A model generated the notes under the pieces. That model saw only the letters and a program-made list of their open reading frames with translations, did not search any database and had not been told where the DNA came from. From assembly GCA_002418685.1 (NCBI GenBank), contig DIEP01000005.1, positions 6,107-11,931 on the forward strand: 5,825 bases of DNA, read 5' to 3'. The DNA comes from Ignavibacteria bacterium UBA5771 (GTDB taxonomy: Bacteria; Bacteroidota; Ignavibacteria; Kapaibacteriales; UBA2268). The position numbers were made by a program, and so were the translations under genes. Shown piece by piece: positions 1-5,825 of this stretch (its first letter is position 1; every line of letters begins with the position of its first letter).

Positions 1-885
1 TTTTGATTCATTTTCATTATATGGTTCAATATGAATATTGATTTGTGCTTTATGAAAATTATCTGTTAATAAATCTTCGTATTGAGTAGCAATTTCATGA
101 CCTTCTGATACCGATAGATTTGGGTCGACTTCTATTGTCACTTCAATCATTGTGGTTGCTCCTGCTTGCCGTGATTTTATTGAGTGAATTTCGAAAATTT
201 GAGGAATTTCACTTGCTAATGTTGTAATTTTATTAGTAATTGAAATTGTAGTCCTATCTAATAATGCATCGATAGCTCTTTTCCCAATATTCCACGAAAT
301 ATATAATACAATTACAGCAACTCCTAAACTTGCTACAGAATCAACGAAATATAAGCCAAATGATGAAAATATTAAACCAATCAAAACGACGGTTGAACTC
401 AATATATCAGTAGAAAAATGTAACCCATCAGCTTCGAGAGCTTGGCTATGATACTTTTTAGCAGTGCGCATCAACATACGACTACGAGTAAAATCGATCA
501 CAATAGCTGTGATGACCACGATGAAACTCCAAGCATTAACTATAATTTCGGTTTTTCCCGTACTCAATCTTGTAACAGCCTCTTGAATAATCCATACACA
601 AGTAATAACCAAAAGAATCGTTTCAAAAAAAGCAGACAAATTTTCAAATTTTCCATGCCCAAATTGATGGTCTTCGTCGGCGGGTTTATCGGCAATTGTA
701 ACTGCAAAAAAAGTAATAACGGCTGCAATTAAATCAAGCATTGAGTGCAATGCTTCTGATAAAATTCCAAGACTACCCGTCAGAAGTCCAACAACCAACT
801 TAAAGGATGTAAGAAAAATTGCTGCGATGACAGAAGACAAAGCAACATTCCTCTTTTCTTTTGATTCAATTGATAATACTCGCAT
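1..885 (-). CDS. Cation diffusion facilitator (CDF) family metal transporter, C-terminal end cut off by the window
   Basis: Inner-membrane proton/divalent-cation antiporter of the CDF family, which exports Zn, Fe, Mn, Co or similar ions; the metal cannot be told from this sequence. Reading back from ATG at 885, 295 codons run open to base 1. The metal-site signatures are clear: 'EALHSMLD' in the second membrane segment (His47, Asp51) and 'ADGLHFSTD' in the fifth (His156, Asp160) form the transport site. 'DEDHQFGHGKFE' (Asp70, His73, His77) corresponds to the second zinc site of E. coli YiiP. The cytoplasmic dimerisation domain follows from about residue 205, with His234, His263 and 'INIHIEP' (His285) near the end. 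Family members are often about 290-330 residues, so only a short tail is probably missing. The site pair HxxxD/HxxxD, instead of YiiP's DxxxD/HxxxD, is usual for Zn-type members, but specificity is an inference. There is no Shine-Dalgarno sequence; a promoter-like octamer sits 4 nt before the ATG. The gene lies 156 bp downstream of sucC on the same strand. Confidence 0.93.
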   Translation of the reverse strand, partial: MRVLSIESKEKRNVALSSVIAAIFLTSFKLVVGLLTGSLGILSEALHSMLDLIAAVITFFAVTIADKPADEDHQFGHGKFENLSAFFETILLVITCVWIIQEAVTRLSTGKTEIIVNAWSFIVVITAIVIDFTRSRMLMRTAKKYHSQALEADGLHFSTDILSSTVVLIGLIFSSFGLYFVDSVASLGVAVIVLYISWNIGKRAIDALLDRTTISITNKITTLASEIPQIFEIHSIKSRQAGATTMIEVTIEVDPNLSVSEGHEIATQYEDLLTDNFHKAQINIHIEPYNENESK

Positions 886-889
886 TGTT

Positions 890-897
890 CAAAATTA
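890..897 (-). promoter_or_regulatory. Candidate -7 promoter box (TAATTTTG) for the CDF gene
   Basis: On the minus strand TAATTTTG fits the TAnnTTTG -7 consensus of Bacteroidota sigma factor promoters. It ends only 4 nt before the ATG at 885, so transcription would begin at or next to the start codon and the message would be leaderless. The same octamer precedes sucC and nfnA. I see no convincing -33 TTG element at the expected distance. AT-rich sequence makes chance matches possible. Confidence 0.4.
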
Positions 898-1041
898 AAA
901 TTGAATTAAATACGAAATAAAAATTAAATAATTGTTTTAGATATTGAAAATATTTTATGTCGAAAGATTAGTCTAAACTAATTTAATAAGAAGTTTATGC
1001 TAAATCATATTTCTAAAAATGCGACATATTATATGCGTTTA

Positions 1042-2286
1042 TCATACAGCTGTTTTGACAACTTCTGTTACGTTTTGTGCTGCTTCCAGAAAGGTTGTCG
1101 CAATTTTAAAAGCCATACCTGATTTCTTTAGAATTTCTTTGGCTTCTTCTGCATTGGTTCCATCTAACCTTACAATTACGGGCAAATCAACCTTTACGTC
1201 ATTGAGTGCTTGCACAATACCGTCTGCTACTTTATCACACCTAACAATTCCACCAAAGATATTGATAAGAACTGCATGAACATCAGGGTCGCTCATCATA
1301 ATTTTAAACGCATTTGCAATTCTATCAACATTTGCTCCACCCCCTACATCAAGAAAATTAGCGGGTTGTCCACCTGCAAATTTGATTAAATCCATTGTTG
1401 CCATTGCAAGTCCTGCTCCATTAACCATACATCCAACATTTCCATTGAGTTTGATATAATTCAAGTCATATTTTGAAGCTTCAACTTCAAGCGGAGATTC
1501 TTCATTAGTATCTCTTAACTCCATATATTGGGGATGACGGAAGATTGCATTGTCATCGAAATTAATCTTTGCGTCCAATGCAATTATTTGATTATCAGAC
1601 GTTTGAACTAAGGGATTGATTTCCAAAAGACTTGCGTCCATTTCATCATACGCATTGGCTAATTTCGGTAGGAAATTCAAGAAATTTTTGTAAGCATCAC
1701 CTTTCAAACCAAGACCAAAAGCAAGCCGCCGAACTTGAAATGGGAGCAATCCAAAGCGTGGGTCAATTGTTTCACGTAAAATTTTCTCAGGAGATTCTGA
1801 AGCAACTTTTTCAATTTCCATCCCTCCTTCTGTTGATGCCATTATAACATTCTTGCCGGTTTGTCTGTCAAGTGTAATACTTATGTAAAATTCTCGTGAG
1901 ATTGAACATCCTTCCTCAATCAGCAACCTGTGGATTATGCTTCCCGTTGCACCCGTTTGAATTGTTACAAGTTTTTTTCCTACCATTCGAGCTGCATACT
2001 CATAAGCAGTGTGGGCTATATCATCTCCATTAATGATATTTACTCCTCTGACTTCCTTGCCATTATAGATTATTGGTTGGTTTGTATTTATATCATAGAC
2101 AATACCTTTCCCTCTGCCACCTGCATGCACTTGCGCCTTTATAGCAATTGTCTGCACGCCTTTTGATTGAAATTCCTCATAAGCAAGTTTCCCTGCTTCA
2201 TCGGCTGAGAAAGCAACGGAATGTTTTAAAGTGGGAATTCCAAAATTGCTCAATAATTCCTTCGCTTGATATTCGTGAATTTTCAT
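1042..2286 (-). CDS. sucC: Succinyl-CoA synthetase (ADP-forming) beta subunit
   Basis: Beta subunit of succinyl-CoA synthetase (succinate-CoA ligase), which interconverts succinyl-CoA and succinate with substrate-level ATP (or GTP) formation in the cytosolic TCA cycle. The 414-residue protein starts 'MKIHEYQAKELL', the family's invariant opening, which fixes the start at 2286. The ATP-grasp domain has 'KAQVHAGGRGK' (Lys50-Lys60), 'ASTEGGMEIEKVA' (150-162) and the metal-binding 'LLEINPLV...ALDAK' (Glu222, Asn224, Asp238, equivalent to E. coli Glu197, Asn199, Asp213). The C-terminal CoA-ligase domain has 'GCMVNGAGLAMATMD' (285-299), 'NFLDVGGGA' (310-318) and 'NIFGGIVRCD' (342-351). E. coli SucC has 388 residues; most of the extra length is an insert of about 20 residues at 61-80. 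The catalytic histidine lies on the alpha subunit (SucD), which is not in this window. No Shine-Dalgarno sequence is visible; a TAATTTTG box lies 27 nt upstream. The gene appears to be transcribed alone. Confidence 0.97.
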   Translation of the reverse strand: MKIHEYQAKELLSNFGIPTLKHSVAFSADEAGKLAYEEFQSKGVQTIAIKAQVHAGGRGKGIVYDINTNQPIIYNGKEVRGVNIINGDDIAHTAYEYAARMVGKKLVTIQTGATGSIIHRLLIEEGCSISREFYISITLDRQTGKNVIMASTEGGMEIEKVASESPEKILRETIDPRFGLLPFQVRRLAFGLGLKGDAYKNFLNFLPKLANAYDEMDASLLEINPLVQTSDNQIIALDAKINFDDNAIFRHPQYMELRDTNEESPLEVEASKYDLNYIKLNGNVGCMVNGAGLAMATMDLIKFAGGQPANFLDVGGGANVDRIANAFKIMMSDPDVHAVLINIFGGIVRCDKVADGIVQALNDVKVDLPVIVRLDGTNAEEAKEILKKSGMAFKIATTFLEAAQNVTEVVKTAV

Positions 2287-2313
2287 TTTTTAAATATATT
2301 TAATAATAAATTC

Positions 2314-2321
2314 CAAAATTA
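2314..2321 (-). promoter_or_regulatory. Candidate -7 promoter box (TAATTTTG) for sucC
   Basis: TAATTTTG on the minus strand matches the Bacteroidota-type TAnnTTTG -7 element and lies 27 nt before the sucC ATG, giving a leader of roughly 20 nt. The identical octamer precedes the CDF gene and nfnA. No TTG element is visible 19-21 bp upstream, where the sequence is almost pure A/T, so the call rests on the repeated octamer and its position. Confidence 0.45.
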
Positions 2322-2408
2322 AGAAAAAAAATAAAAATATTAGATTTTAATAATATTGAATTAAAGATTAATAATAGAATTAATTATTTTTGATTATATA
2401 TCATTTTG

Positions 2409-2573
2409 TTAAAACATTGCATTTCCCTCTTCCGGATAGTATTTGTTATCTGCTGGTAACACTACAGACCCAACATCCATAAACTGATAGCTGTTTACTC
2501 GTGGAAATTGCAAAGAACTGGTCCAATAAGTTTGCGAATTGGGAAAGATAGAGGATTTTCGCTCCCCCTGCTT
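2409..2573 (-). pseudogene. Remnant of the 3' end of an unidentified (probably secreted) protein gene
   Basis: One minus-strand frame stays open for 54 codons from just after a TAG (2574-2576) to a TAA (2409-2411), with no ATG until 'MDVGSV' in its middle and no start signal. The encoded text looks protein-like: 'FPNSQTYWTSSLQF', then 'YQFMDVGSVVLPADNKYY' and a terminal 'PEEGNAMF'. Aromatic and glycine residues are well mixed and codons are less A/T-biased than in the flanks, which is unlike random AT-rich spacer. The 'YWTSS' core followed by about 35 residues and an aromatic end recalls the C-terminal part of DUF1566/Fibrobacter-paralogous-type extracellular domains, but this is a weak resemblance by eye, and the usual terminal 'RPVR'-like residues are absent. 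The simplest reading is a decayed 3' fragment left by deletion. It could also be chance. Confidence 0.35.
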
Positions 2574-2640
2574 CTATCTAAATGAAATATCTTTAAAATC
2601 AAAACAATATATTTTAACGTATAACTTCATTATACCTAAA

Positions 2641-3234
2641 ATGAGGTTTAGGATGAAACAAACAATAATTTTTCTTTCATTATTTTTATTTATAAGTCTG
2701 AATCTAAATGCGGAAATTACAAAACAGTCTAACTCAAAAAGTGGTATTAAAATGAATAAATCAATATATGATTTCCAAGTCGAAACAATCGATGGAAAAA
2801 AGCAAAATCTTGAAGTATACAAGGGCGAGGTTCTCCTGATAGTAAATACTGCAAGTAAATGTGGATATACTCCTCAATATGAAGGTCTCGAAAAACTGTA
2901 TTCTGATTATAAAGACAAAGGATTTGCTGTGCTTGGTTTTCCATGCAATCAATTTAAAGGACAAGAACCCGGAACAAATAAAGAAATTGAGGAATTTTGC
3001 AAATTGAATTATGATGTCCAATTCCCCCTTTTCTCAAAAATCGATGTAAATGGCGAAAATGCCCATCCACTCTATCAATATTTGAAAGCAAACTCGCAGG
3101 ATAATGCAGATATTCGATGGAATTTTACAAAATTTCTGATAGATAAAAATGGTAATATTATCAAACGATATGAACCCGCAGTAACACCTGCTGAAATTGA
3201 AAATGATATTAAGGCAATTGTCTTCAAGAATTAA
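2641..3234 (+). CDS. Exported glutathione peroxidase-family thiol peroxidase (Cys type)
   Basis: Reduces hydrogen peroxide or organic hydroperoxides. All four tetrad residues of the GPx fold are present (numbering from ATG 2641, 197 residues): peroxidatic Cys74 in 'NTASKCGYTPQYEGLE', Gln108 in 'GFPCNQFKGQEPGT', and Trp160-Asn161 in 'RWNFTKFLID'. Cys replaces selenocysteine. Cys120 in 'EIEEFCKLNYDVQFPLF' aligns with the resolving Cys of plant and yeast-type enzymes, so thioredoxin is the likelier electron donor than glutathione; Cys102 is a further conserved Cys. An N-terminal signal peptide (hydrophobic residues about 9-22, likely cleavage after 'LNA' at Ala24) sends it to the periplasm or envelope. 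I chose ATG 2641. ATG 2653, with GAGG 6 nt upstream, would give the same signal peptide four residues shorter; a TTG at 2539 would bury the signal peptide and is unlikely. An internal ATG at 2752 ('MNKSIYDF') is where cytosolic homologues of about 160 residues begin. Divergent from sucC, convergent with nfnB. Confidence 0.93.
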   Translation: MRFRMKQTIIFLSLFLFISLNLNAEITKQSNSKSGIKMNKSIYDFQVETIDGKKQNLEVYKGEVLLIVNTASKCGYTPQYEGLEKLYSDYKDKGFAVLGFPCNQFKGQEPGTNKEIEEFCKLNYDVQFPLFSKIDVNGENAHPLYQYLKANSQDNADIRWNFTKFLIDKNGNIIKRYEPAVTPAEIENDIKAIVFKN

Positions 3235-3370
3235 TTATTAATAGAATCAGTTAAGATAATATTATTTTTGATAAATCGATTAATTACTTTGAATATCAAT
3301 TAATTATCGTGTTTTATTAATAATCATATTGCTCAATACCAATTTCAAGACAAGTAAACATACATTTTTT

Positions 3371-3412
3371 AAAAAGAAAAACCTTCCAAAATTTTATACT
3401 TTTGGAAGGTTT
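3371..3412 (-). terminator. Rho-independent terminator of the nfnA-nfnB operon, possibly bidirectional
   Basis: A perfect 13-bp inverted repeat, AAACCTTCCAAAA (3379-3391) and TTTTGGAAGGTTT (3400-3412), encloses an 8-nt loop. Read on the minus strand, the stem is followed by a T-rich tail (TTTTTCTTTTT including the stem end), about 38 nt after the nfnB stop. On the plus strand the hairpin ends in TTT then CGTATT, so it may also stop transcripts of the convergent peroxidase gene, but less efficiently. The GC core is GGAAGG. Confidence 0.85.
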
Positions 3413-3450
3413 CGTATTGATGATAATTTATACTATCTTTAAGATTAATA

Positions 3451-4908
3451 TTAATTTTTCCAATCCCATTCTGCGTTTGGATTTTTTAGGTATTCGTCAA
3501 TAGCATTTGCTGCTTTCCTTCCTGCACCCATTGCGAGAATGACAGTTGCACCACCTGTTACTATATCACCACCTGCAAATACGCCTTTCTTGCTTGTAGC
3601 CATTGTTTCTTCATTTACAAGGATATTCCCCCATTTGTTAGTTCTCAAGTCAGGTGTAGTTTTGCTTAAAATTGGATTTGAACCATTACCAACAGCAACC
3701 ACTGCTACGTCAAGCGGAATCTCCTCAATTGCACCAGGGATGGGGACAGGTTTGCGTCTTCCCGAAGCATCGGGTTCACCAAGCTCCATCTTTTGTATTT
3801 TTGCAGATTTTAACCAACCTTGCTCATCTCCAATATATTCAATTGGGCTTGAAAGAAAGAAAAATTCAACTCCTTCCTCTTTTGCATGTTCGATTTCTTC
3901 AAGACGGGCAGGCATTTCAGCTTCGCTCCTTCTATATATTATCATAGCACGTTCTGCACCGAGACGTAAAGAAGTCCGAACAGCATCGAGTGCTGTATTT
4001 CCTCCACCAATCACAGCTACAACTTTGTTTCTCACATCGATTATTGGTGTATCATTATGATCAAAATCATAGGCTCGCATCAAATTAATTCTTGTTAAGT
4101 ACTCATTTGCTGAATAGACACCTATTAATTCTTCACCTGGGATGCTCATAAAATATGGCAATCCCGCTCCTGTTCCAATAAATGCTGCGTCATACTCAGC
4201 AAGTATTTCATCAAGTGTTTGAGTGTATCCCACAACAAAGTTCGTCTGGAAATCCACGCCTGCTTTGGCAAGTGCATCGACCTCAGCTTTCACAATCTCT
4301 TTGGGTAATCGAAATTCCGGTATTCCATATACAAGGACACCGCCAATTTCGTGTAAGGCTTCAAATACCGTCACGTTATATCCAAGTTGAACCAAATCAC
4401 CAGCGCAGCTAAGCCCCGCTGGACCTCCACCAATGATAGCTACTCGTTTATTTGTTTTTTCTTTGATTTCTGGGGGTTGAATACCTATATTATTCCTTTC
4501 CCAGTCAGCAACAAATCTTTCTAAATGCCCTATTGCAACAGGTTGGAATTTTTTTGTTAAAACGCATACTATTTCGCATTGCTCTTCTTGTGGGCAAACT
4601 CTACCGCAAACAGCAGGTAAAGCATTATCTTGCTTAAGTATACGTGCAGCTTCTGCAATATCACCTTCAATGACTTTATCAATGAATTGAGGGATTTTCA
4701 CATGGACAGGACATCCTTTTACACAAGGCGGATTCGCACACATTATGCACCGTTGAGCTTCAGCTTGAGCAAGTTCTAAAGTATATCCTATATTGACTTC
4801 TTTGAAATTATGCCTGCGAATTTGGGGTTCTTGAGATGGTATTTTATGTCTTGGGATTTTCACCCTATCTTTCATTGGTAATTTTTCTGCTGATGGATAT
4901 GCTGTCAT
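3451..4908 (-). CDS. nfnB: NADH-dependent reduced ferredoxin:NADP oxidoreductase, large subunit NfnB (GltD-like)
   Basis: Large subunit of the cytosolic electron-bifurcating transhydrogenase NfnAB (also named NfnL or SudA); it binds NADPH, one FAD and two [4Fe-4S] clusters and exchanges electrons with ferredoxin. The 485 residues show the expected order. An N-terminal iron-sulfur domain has Cys54, 57, 62, 66 ('CIMCANPPCVKGCPV') and Cys101, 105, 111, 115 ('CGRVCPQEEQCEIVC'). An FAD Rossmann motif 'AIIGGGPAGLSCAG' lies at 157-170. An NADP Rossmann motif 'VIGGGNTALDAVR' (299-311) is followed by 'YRRSEAEMPAR' (325-335), whose arginines suit the 2'-phosphate of NADPH. The FAD-closing motif 'GVFAGGDIVTGGATV' lies at 442-456. 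Relatives include the glutamate synthase small subunit GltD and dihydropyrimidine dehydrogenase. Against a gltD call, no gltB is adjacent and a PyrK-like partner is directly upstream. Its ATG overlaps the nfnA stop (ATGA, 4905-4908), with AAGGA 9 nt upstream, implying translational coupling. A strong terminator follows. SudA (sulfide dehydrogenase) is an older name for the same family. Confidence 0.93.
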   Translation of the reverse strand: MTAYPSAEKLPMKDRVKIPRHKIPSQEPQIRRHNFKEVNIGYTLELAQAEAQRCIMCANPPCVKGCPVHVKIPQFIDKVIEGDIAEAARILKQDNALPAVCGRVCPQEEQCEIVCVLTKKFQPVAIGHLERFVADWERNNIGIQPPEIKEKTNKRVAIIGGGPAGLSCAGDLVQLGYNVTVFEALHEIGGVLVYGIPEFRLPKEIVKAEVDALAKAGVDFQTNFVVGYTQTLDEILAEYDAAFIGTGAGLPYFMSIPGEELIGVYSANEYLTRINLMRAYDFDHNDTPIIDVRNKVVAVIGGGNTALDAVRTSLRLGAERAMIIYRRSEAEMPARLEEIEHAKEEGVEFFFLSSPIEYIGDEQGWLKSAKIQKMELGEPDASGRRKPVPIPGAIEEIPLDVAVVAVGNGSNPILSKTTPDLRTNKWGNILVNEETMATSKKGVFAGGDIVTGGATVILAMGAGRKAANAIDEYLKNPNAEWDWKN

Positions 4909-5783
4909 TTTGTTAATTCCTTTTCTACTTCTGAAGTATGTTTATCATATATTTGGTCCATATAACACTCAAAATCGTGAAGGCTCTCTCTCTCTTGCAA
5001 TAGATAAGTCTTGTTTCTTTGATTAAGCACTTTGAAGTCAACTTCGTGAGCATCGAATTCGGGTCCATCAACACAGACGAAAACTGTTTTGCCGCTAACT
5101 ATTGCACGACAACCACCACACATACCTGTTCCATCAACCATTATCGAGTTCAAACTCACAATTGTTTTGATGTGATAGGGACGAGTAATTTCTGCAACAG
5201 CACCCATCATAGGAATAGGTCCAATTGCAAGCACATAATCTATTTTTTTACCACTTTCAATAATCGCTTTAAGTTGATCAGTCACAAATCCATGAAAACC
5301 ATAACTTCCGTCATCAGTTGTGGGATACACTTCATCGCAAAATTCCTTCATCTCATTTTCGAGGATGACGAATTCTTGACTTTTCCCTCCAATAATGGCT
5401 ATTACGTAATTTCCTTTTTCCTTCAAAGCTTTTGCGATAGGATATGCTATTGCAGTACCCACTCCACCACCAATGACAACAGTGGTTCCGAAATTATCAA
5501 TATGAGAAGGTTTGCCGAGGGGACCGACTAAATCATGGATTGAATCACCTGCTTCAAGAAGATTCAACATTTTAGTAGTCTTTCCAATCCCTTGTGCAAT
5601 AATAGTAATAGTACCATCATTTACATTCGAATCTGCAATTGTAAGAGGAATCCTCTCTCCATGATCATTAACGCGGAGGATTACAAATTGACCTGCTTTA
5701 CGCTTTTGAGCAATTTTTGGTGCTTCAACCCTAAAAAGTTTTACGTTGGGAGCAATATATCGAGCTTCAACTATTCTATTCAT
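4905..5783 (-). CDS. nfnA: NADH-dependent reduced ferredoxin:NADP oxidoreductase, small subunit NfnA (PyrK-like)
   Basis: Small subunit of NfnAB (NfnS, SudB), which binds NAD(H), FAD and a [2Fe-2S] cluster and passes electrons to and from NfnB. The 292 residues have an N-terminal FAD-binding beta barrel with 'RIPLTIAD' (44-51), an NAD-binding fold with 'VIGGGVGTAIAYPIAKAL' (103-120), 'DDGSYGFHG' (157-165) and 'AIGPIPMMGA' (186-195). The C-terminal cluster motif is 'MVDGTGMCGGC' plus a distant Cys: Asp217, Cys222, Cys225, Cys237. An Asp at the first ligand position is the known peculiarity of NfnA; PyrK of dihydroorotate dehydrogenase has Cys there. This separates it from its closest relative and agrees with its partner gene. 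About 30 charged residues follow the family's 'GPEFDAHEVDF' motif. No Shine-Dalgarno sequence precedes the ATG; a TAATTTTG promoter-like box lies 20 nt upstream, so it is probably the first gene of the operon. Confidence 0.92.
   Translation of the reverse strand: MNRIVEARYIAPNVKLFRVEAPKIAQKRKAGQFVILRVNDHGERIPLTIADSNVNDGTITIIAQGIGKTTKMLNLLEAGDSIHDLVGPLGKPSHIDNFGTTVVIGGGVGTAIAYPIAKALKEKGNYVIAIIGGKSQEFVILENEMKEFCDEVYPTTDDGSYGFHGFVTDQLKAIIESGKKIDYVLAIGPIPMMGAVAEITRPYHIKTIVSLNSIMVDGTGMCGGCRAIVSGKTVFVCVDGPEFDAHEVDFKVLNQRNKTYLLQERESLHDFECYMDQIYDKHTSEVEKELTK
4918..4922 (-). promoter_or_regulatory. Shine-Dalgarno sequence (AAGGA) for nfnB inside nfnA
   Basis: AAGGA on the minus strand lies 9 nt before the nfnB ATG and within the last codons of nfnA. 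It supports the start at 4908 and, with the ATGA overlap, reinitiation by ribosomes finishing nfnA. It is one of the few plausible Shine-Dalgarno sequences in the window. Confidence 0.55.
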
Positions 5784-5803
5784 AATATCAAACTATATTT
5801 ATA

Positions 5804-5811
5804 CAAAATTA
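5804..5811 (-). promoter_or_regulatory. Candidate -7 promoter box (TAATTTTG) for the nfnA-nfnB operon
   Basis: TAATTTTG on the minus strand fits TAnnTTTG, 20 nt before the nfnA ATG, giving a leader of about 15 nt. It is the same octamer as upstream of sucC and the CDF gene. Only 14 nt remain before the window edge, so the -33 element cannot be examined. Confidence 0.45.
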
Positions 5812-5825
5812 CGAAAAAAGATAAA

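Larger units (their letters stand above)
2287..2640. other. Intergenic region between divergent sucC and peroxidase genes
   Basis: This stretch holds no intact gene. Bases 2287-2400 are extremely AT-rich and contain the probable sucC promoter box at 2314-2321. Bases 2409-2573 are visibly less AT-rich and contain a coding-like remnant on the minus strand, annotated separately. A 7-bp inverted repeat (AGATAGA at 2546-2552, TCTATCT at 2573-2579, 20-nt loop) overlaps the remnant's upstream edge; its role is unknown. Bases 2580-2640 are AT-rich again and should hold the leader of the peroxidase gene. A TAAGTTTG at 2527-2534 (plus) fits TAnnTTTG but lacks a correctly spaced upstream element. Confidence 0.6.

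Noticed and set aside
442..732. Plus-strand open frame inside the CDF gene region
   Set aside because: It is antisense to the CDF reading frame, which carries all the family motifs; the plus-strand translation is low-complexity and resembles nothing. The same applies to the long plus-strand frames at 3539-4060 (antisense to nfnB) and 5019-5531 (antisense to nfnA).
966..983. Small hairpin ATTAGT-CTAA-ACTAAT downstream of sucC as a terminator
   Set aside because: The stem is only 6 bp and AT-rich, and no T-tract follows it on the minus strand. A near-palindrome at 1022-1037 is equally weak.
2527..2534. TAAGTTTG as the promoter of the peroxidase gene
   Set aside because: It fits TAnnTTTG, but the nearest upstream TTG (2508-2510) is 16 nt away rather than 19-21, it differs from the octamer shared by the other genes, and it lies inside the coding-like remnant more than 100 nt from the start.
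2539..2640. N-terminal extension of the peroxidase from a TTG at 2539
   Set aside because: The 34 extra residues would place the signal peptide internally, the start is a rare TTG with no ribosome-binding site, and the DNA overlaps the minus-strand remnant.
2371..3275. Similar AT-rich stretches flanking the remnant plus peroxidase gene (TAATAGAAT and TTATTTTTGAT near 2371-2394 and near 3237-3272) as insertion-site repeats
   Set aside because: The shared words are short, low in complexity and differently spaced in the two copies; chance similarity in AT-rich spacer is the better explanation. No transposase is present.
3277..3310. AT-rich bulged hairpin (CGATTAATTA with TAATTATCG) downstream of the peroxidase as a plus-strand terminator
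   Set aside because: About 9 mostly A-T pairs with a bulge, a 14-nt loop and only TGTTTTATT as tail; such structures are expected by chance here, and the strong hairpin at 3379-3412 can serve.

Overview
The window is AT-rich chromosomal DNA from a bacterium, most likely of the Bacteroidota/Chlorobiota/Ignavibacteriota (FCB) group. Three things suggest this. Stretches of the succinyl-CoA synthetase beta chain (around 'INFDDNAIFRHPQYMELRD' and 'EASKYDLNYIKLNGNVGCM') read like the Chlorobi-type protein. Most starts lack a clear Shine-Dalgarno sequence. The same TAATTTTG octamer, which fits the TAnnTTTG -7 box known from Bacteroidota, lies just upstream of all three minus-strand transcription units. 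The placement is inferred from remembered family sequences, not from a search.

Layout, left to right. Bases 1-885 (minus) hold most of a cation diffusion facilitator metal exporter that runs off the left edge. Bases 1042-2286 (minus) hold sucC, with no sucD beside it. Bases 2287-2640 separate sucC from a divergent gene; they are mostly AT-rich but contain a more balanced-composition patch (about 2409-2573, minus) that reads like the broken C-terminal end of a secreted-protein gene. Bases 2641-3234 (plus) encode an exported glutathione-peroxidase-family thiol peroxidase. Bases 3235-3450 lie between convergent genes and carry a 13-bp hairpin terminator. Bases 3451-5783 (minus) hold a two-gene operon, nfnA-nfnB, with ATGA stop/start overlap.

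The best supported functional unit is NfnAB, the flavin-based electron-bifurcating NADH-dependent ferredoxin:NADP oxidoreductase. It couples NADH, NADPH and ferredoxin pools and points to a metabolism in which reduced ferredoxin matters. SucC belongs to the TCA cycle, the peroxidase to envelope oxidative defence, and the CDF protein to divalent metal export. Apart from nfnA-nfnB the genes look like independent units, not one pathway.

I see no CRISPR array, tRNA, rRNA, insertion sequence or phage gene, and nothing that amounts to an undescribed system. The items most worth a second look are the thrice-repeated promoter-like octamer (including one that would make the CDF message leaderless), the gene remnant at 2409-2573, the two possible forms of the peroxidase, and a roughly 20-residue insert in SucC.
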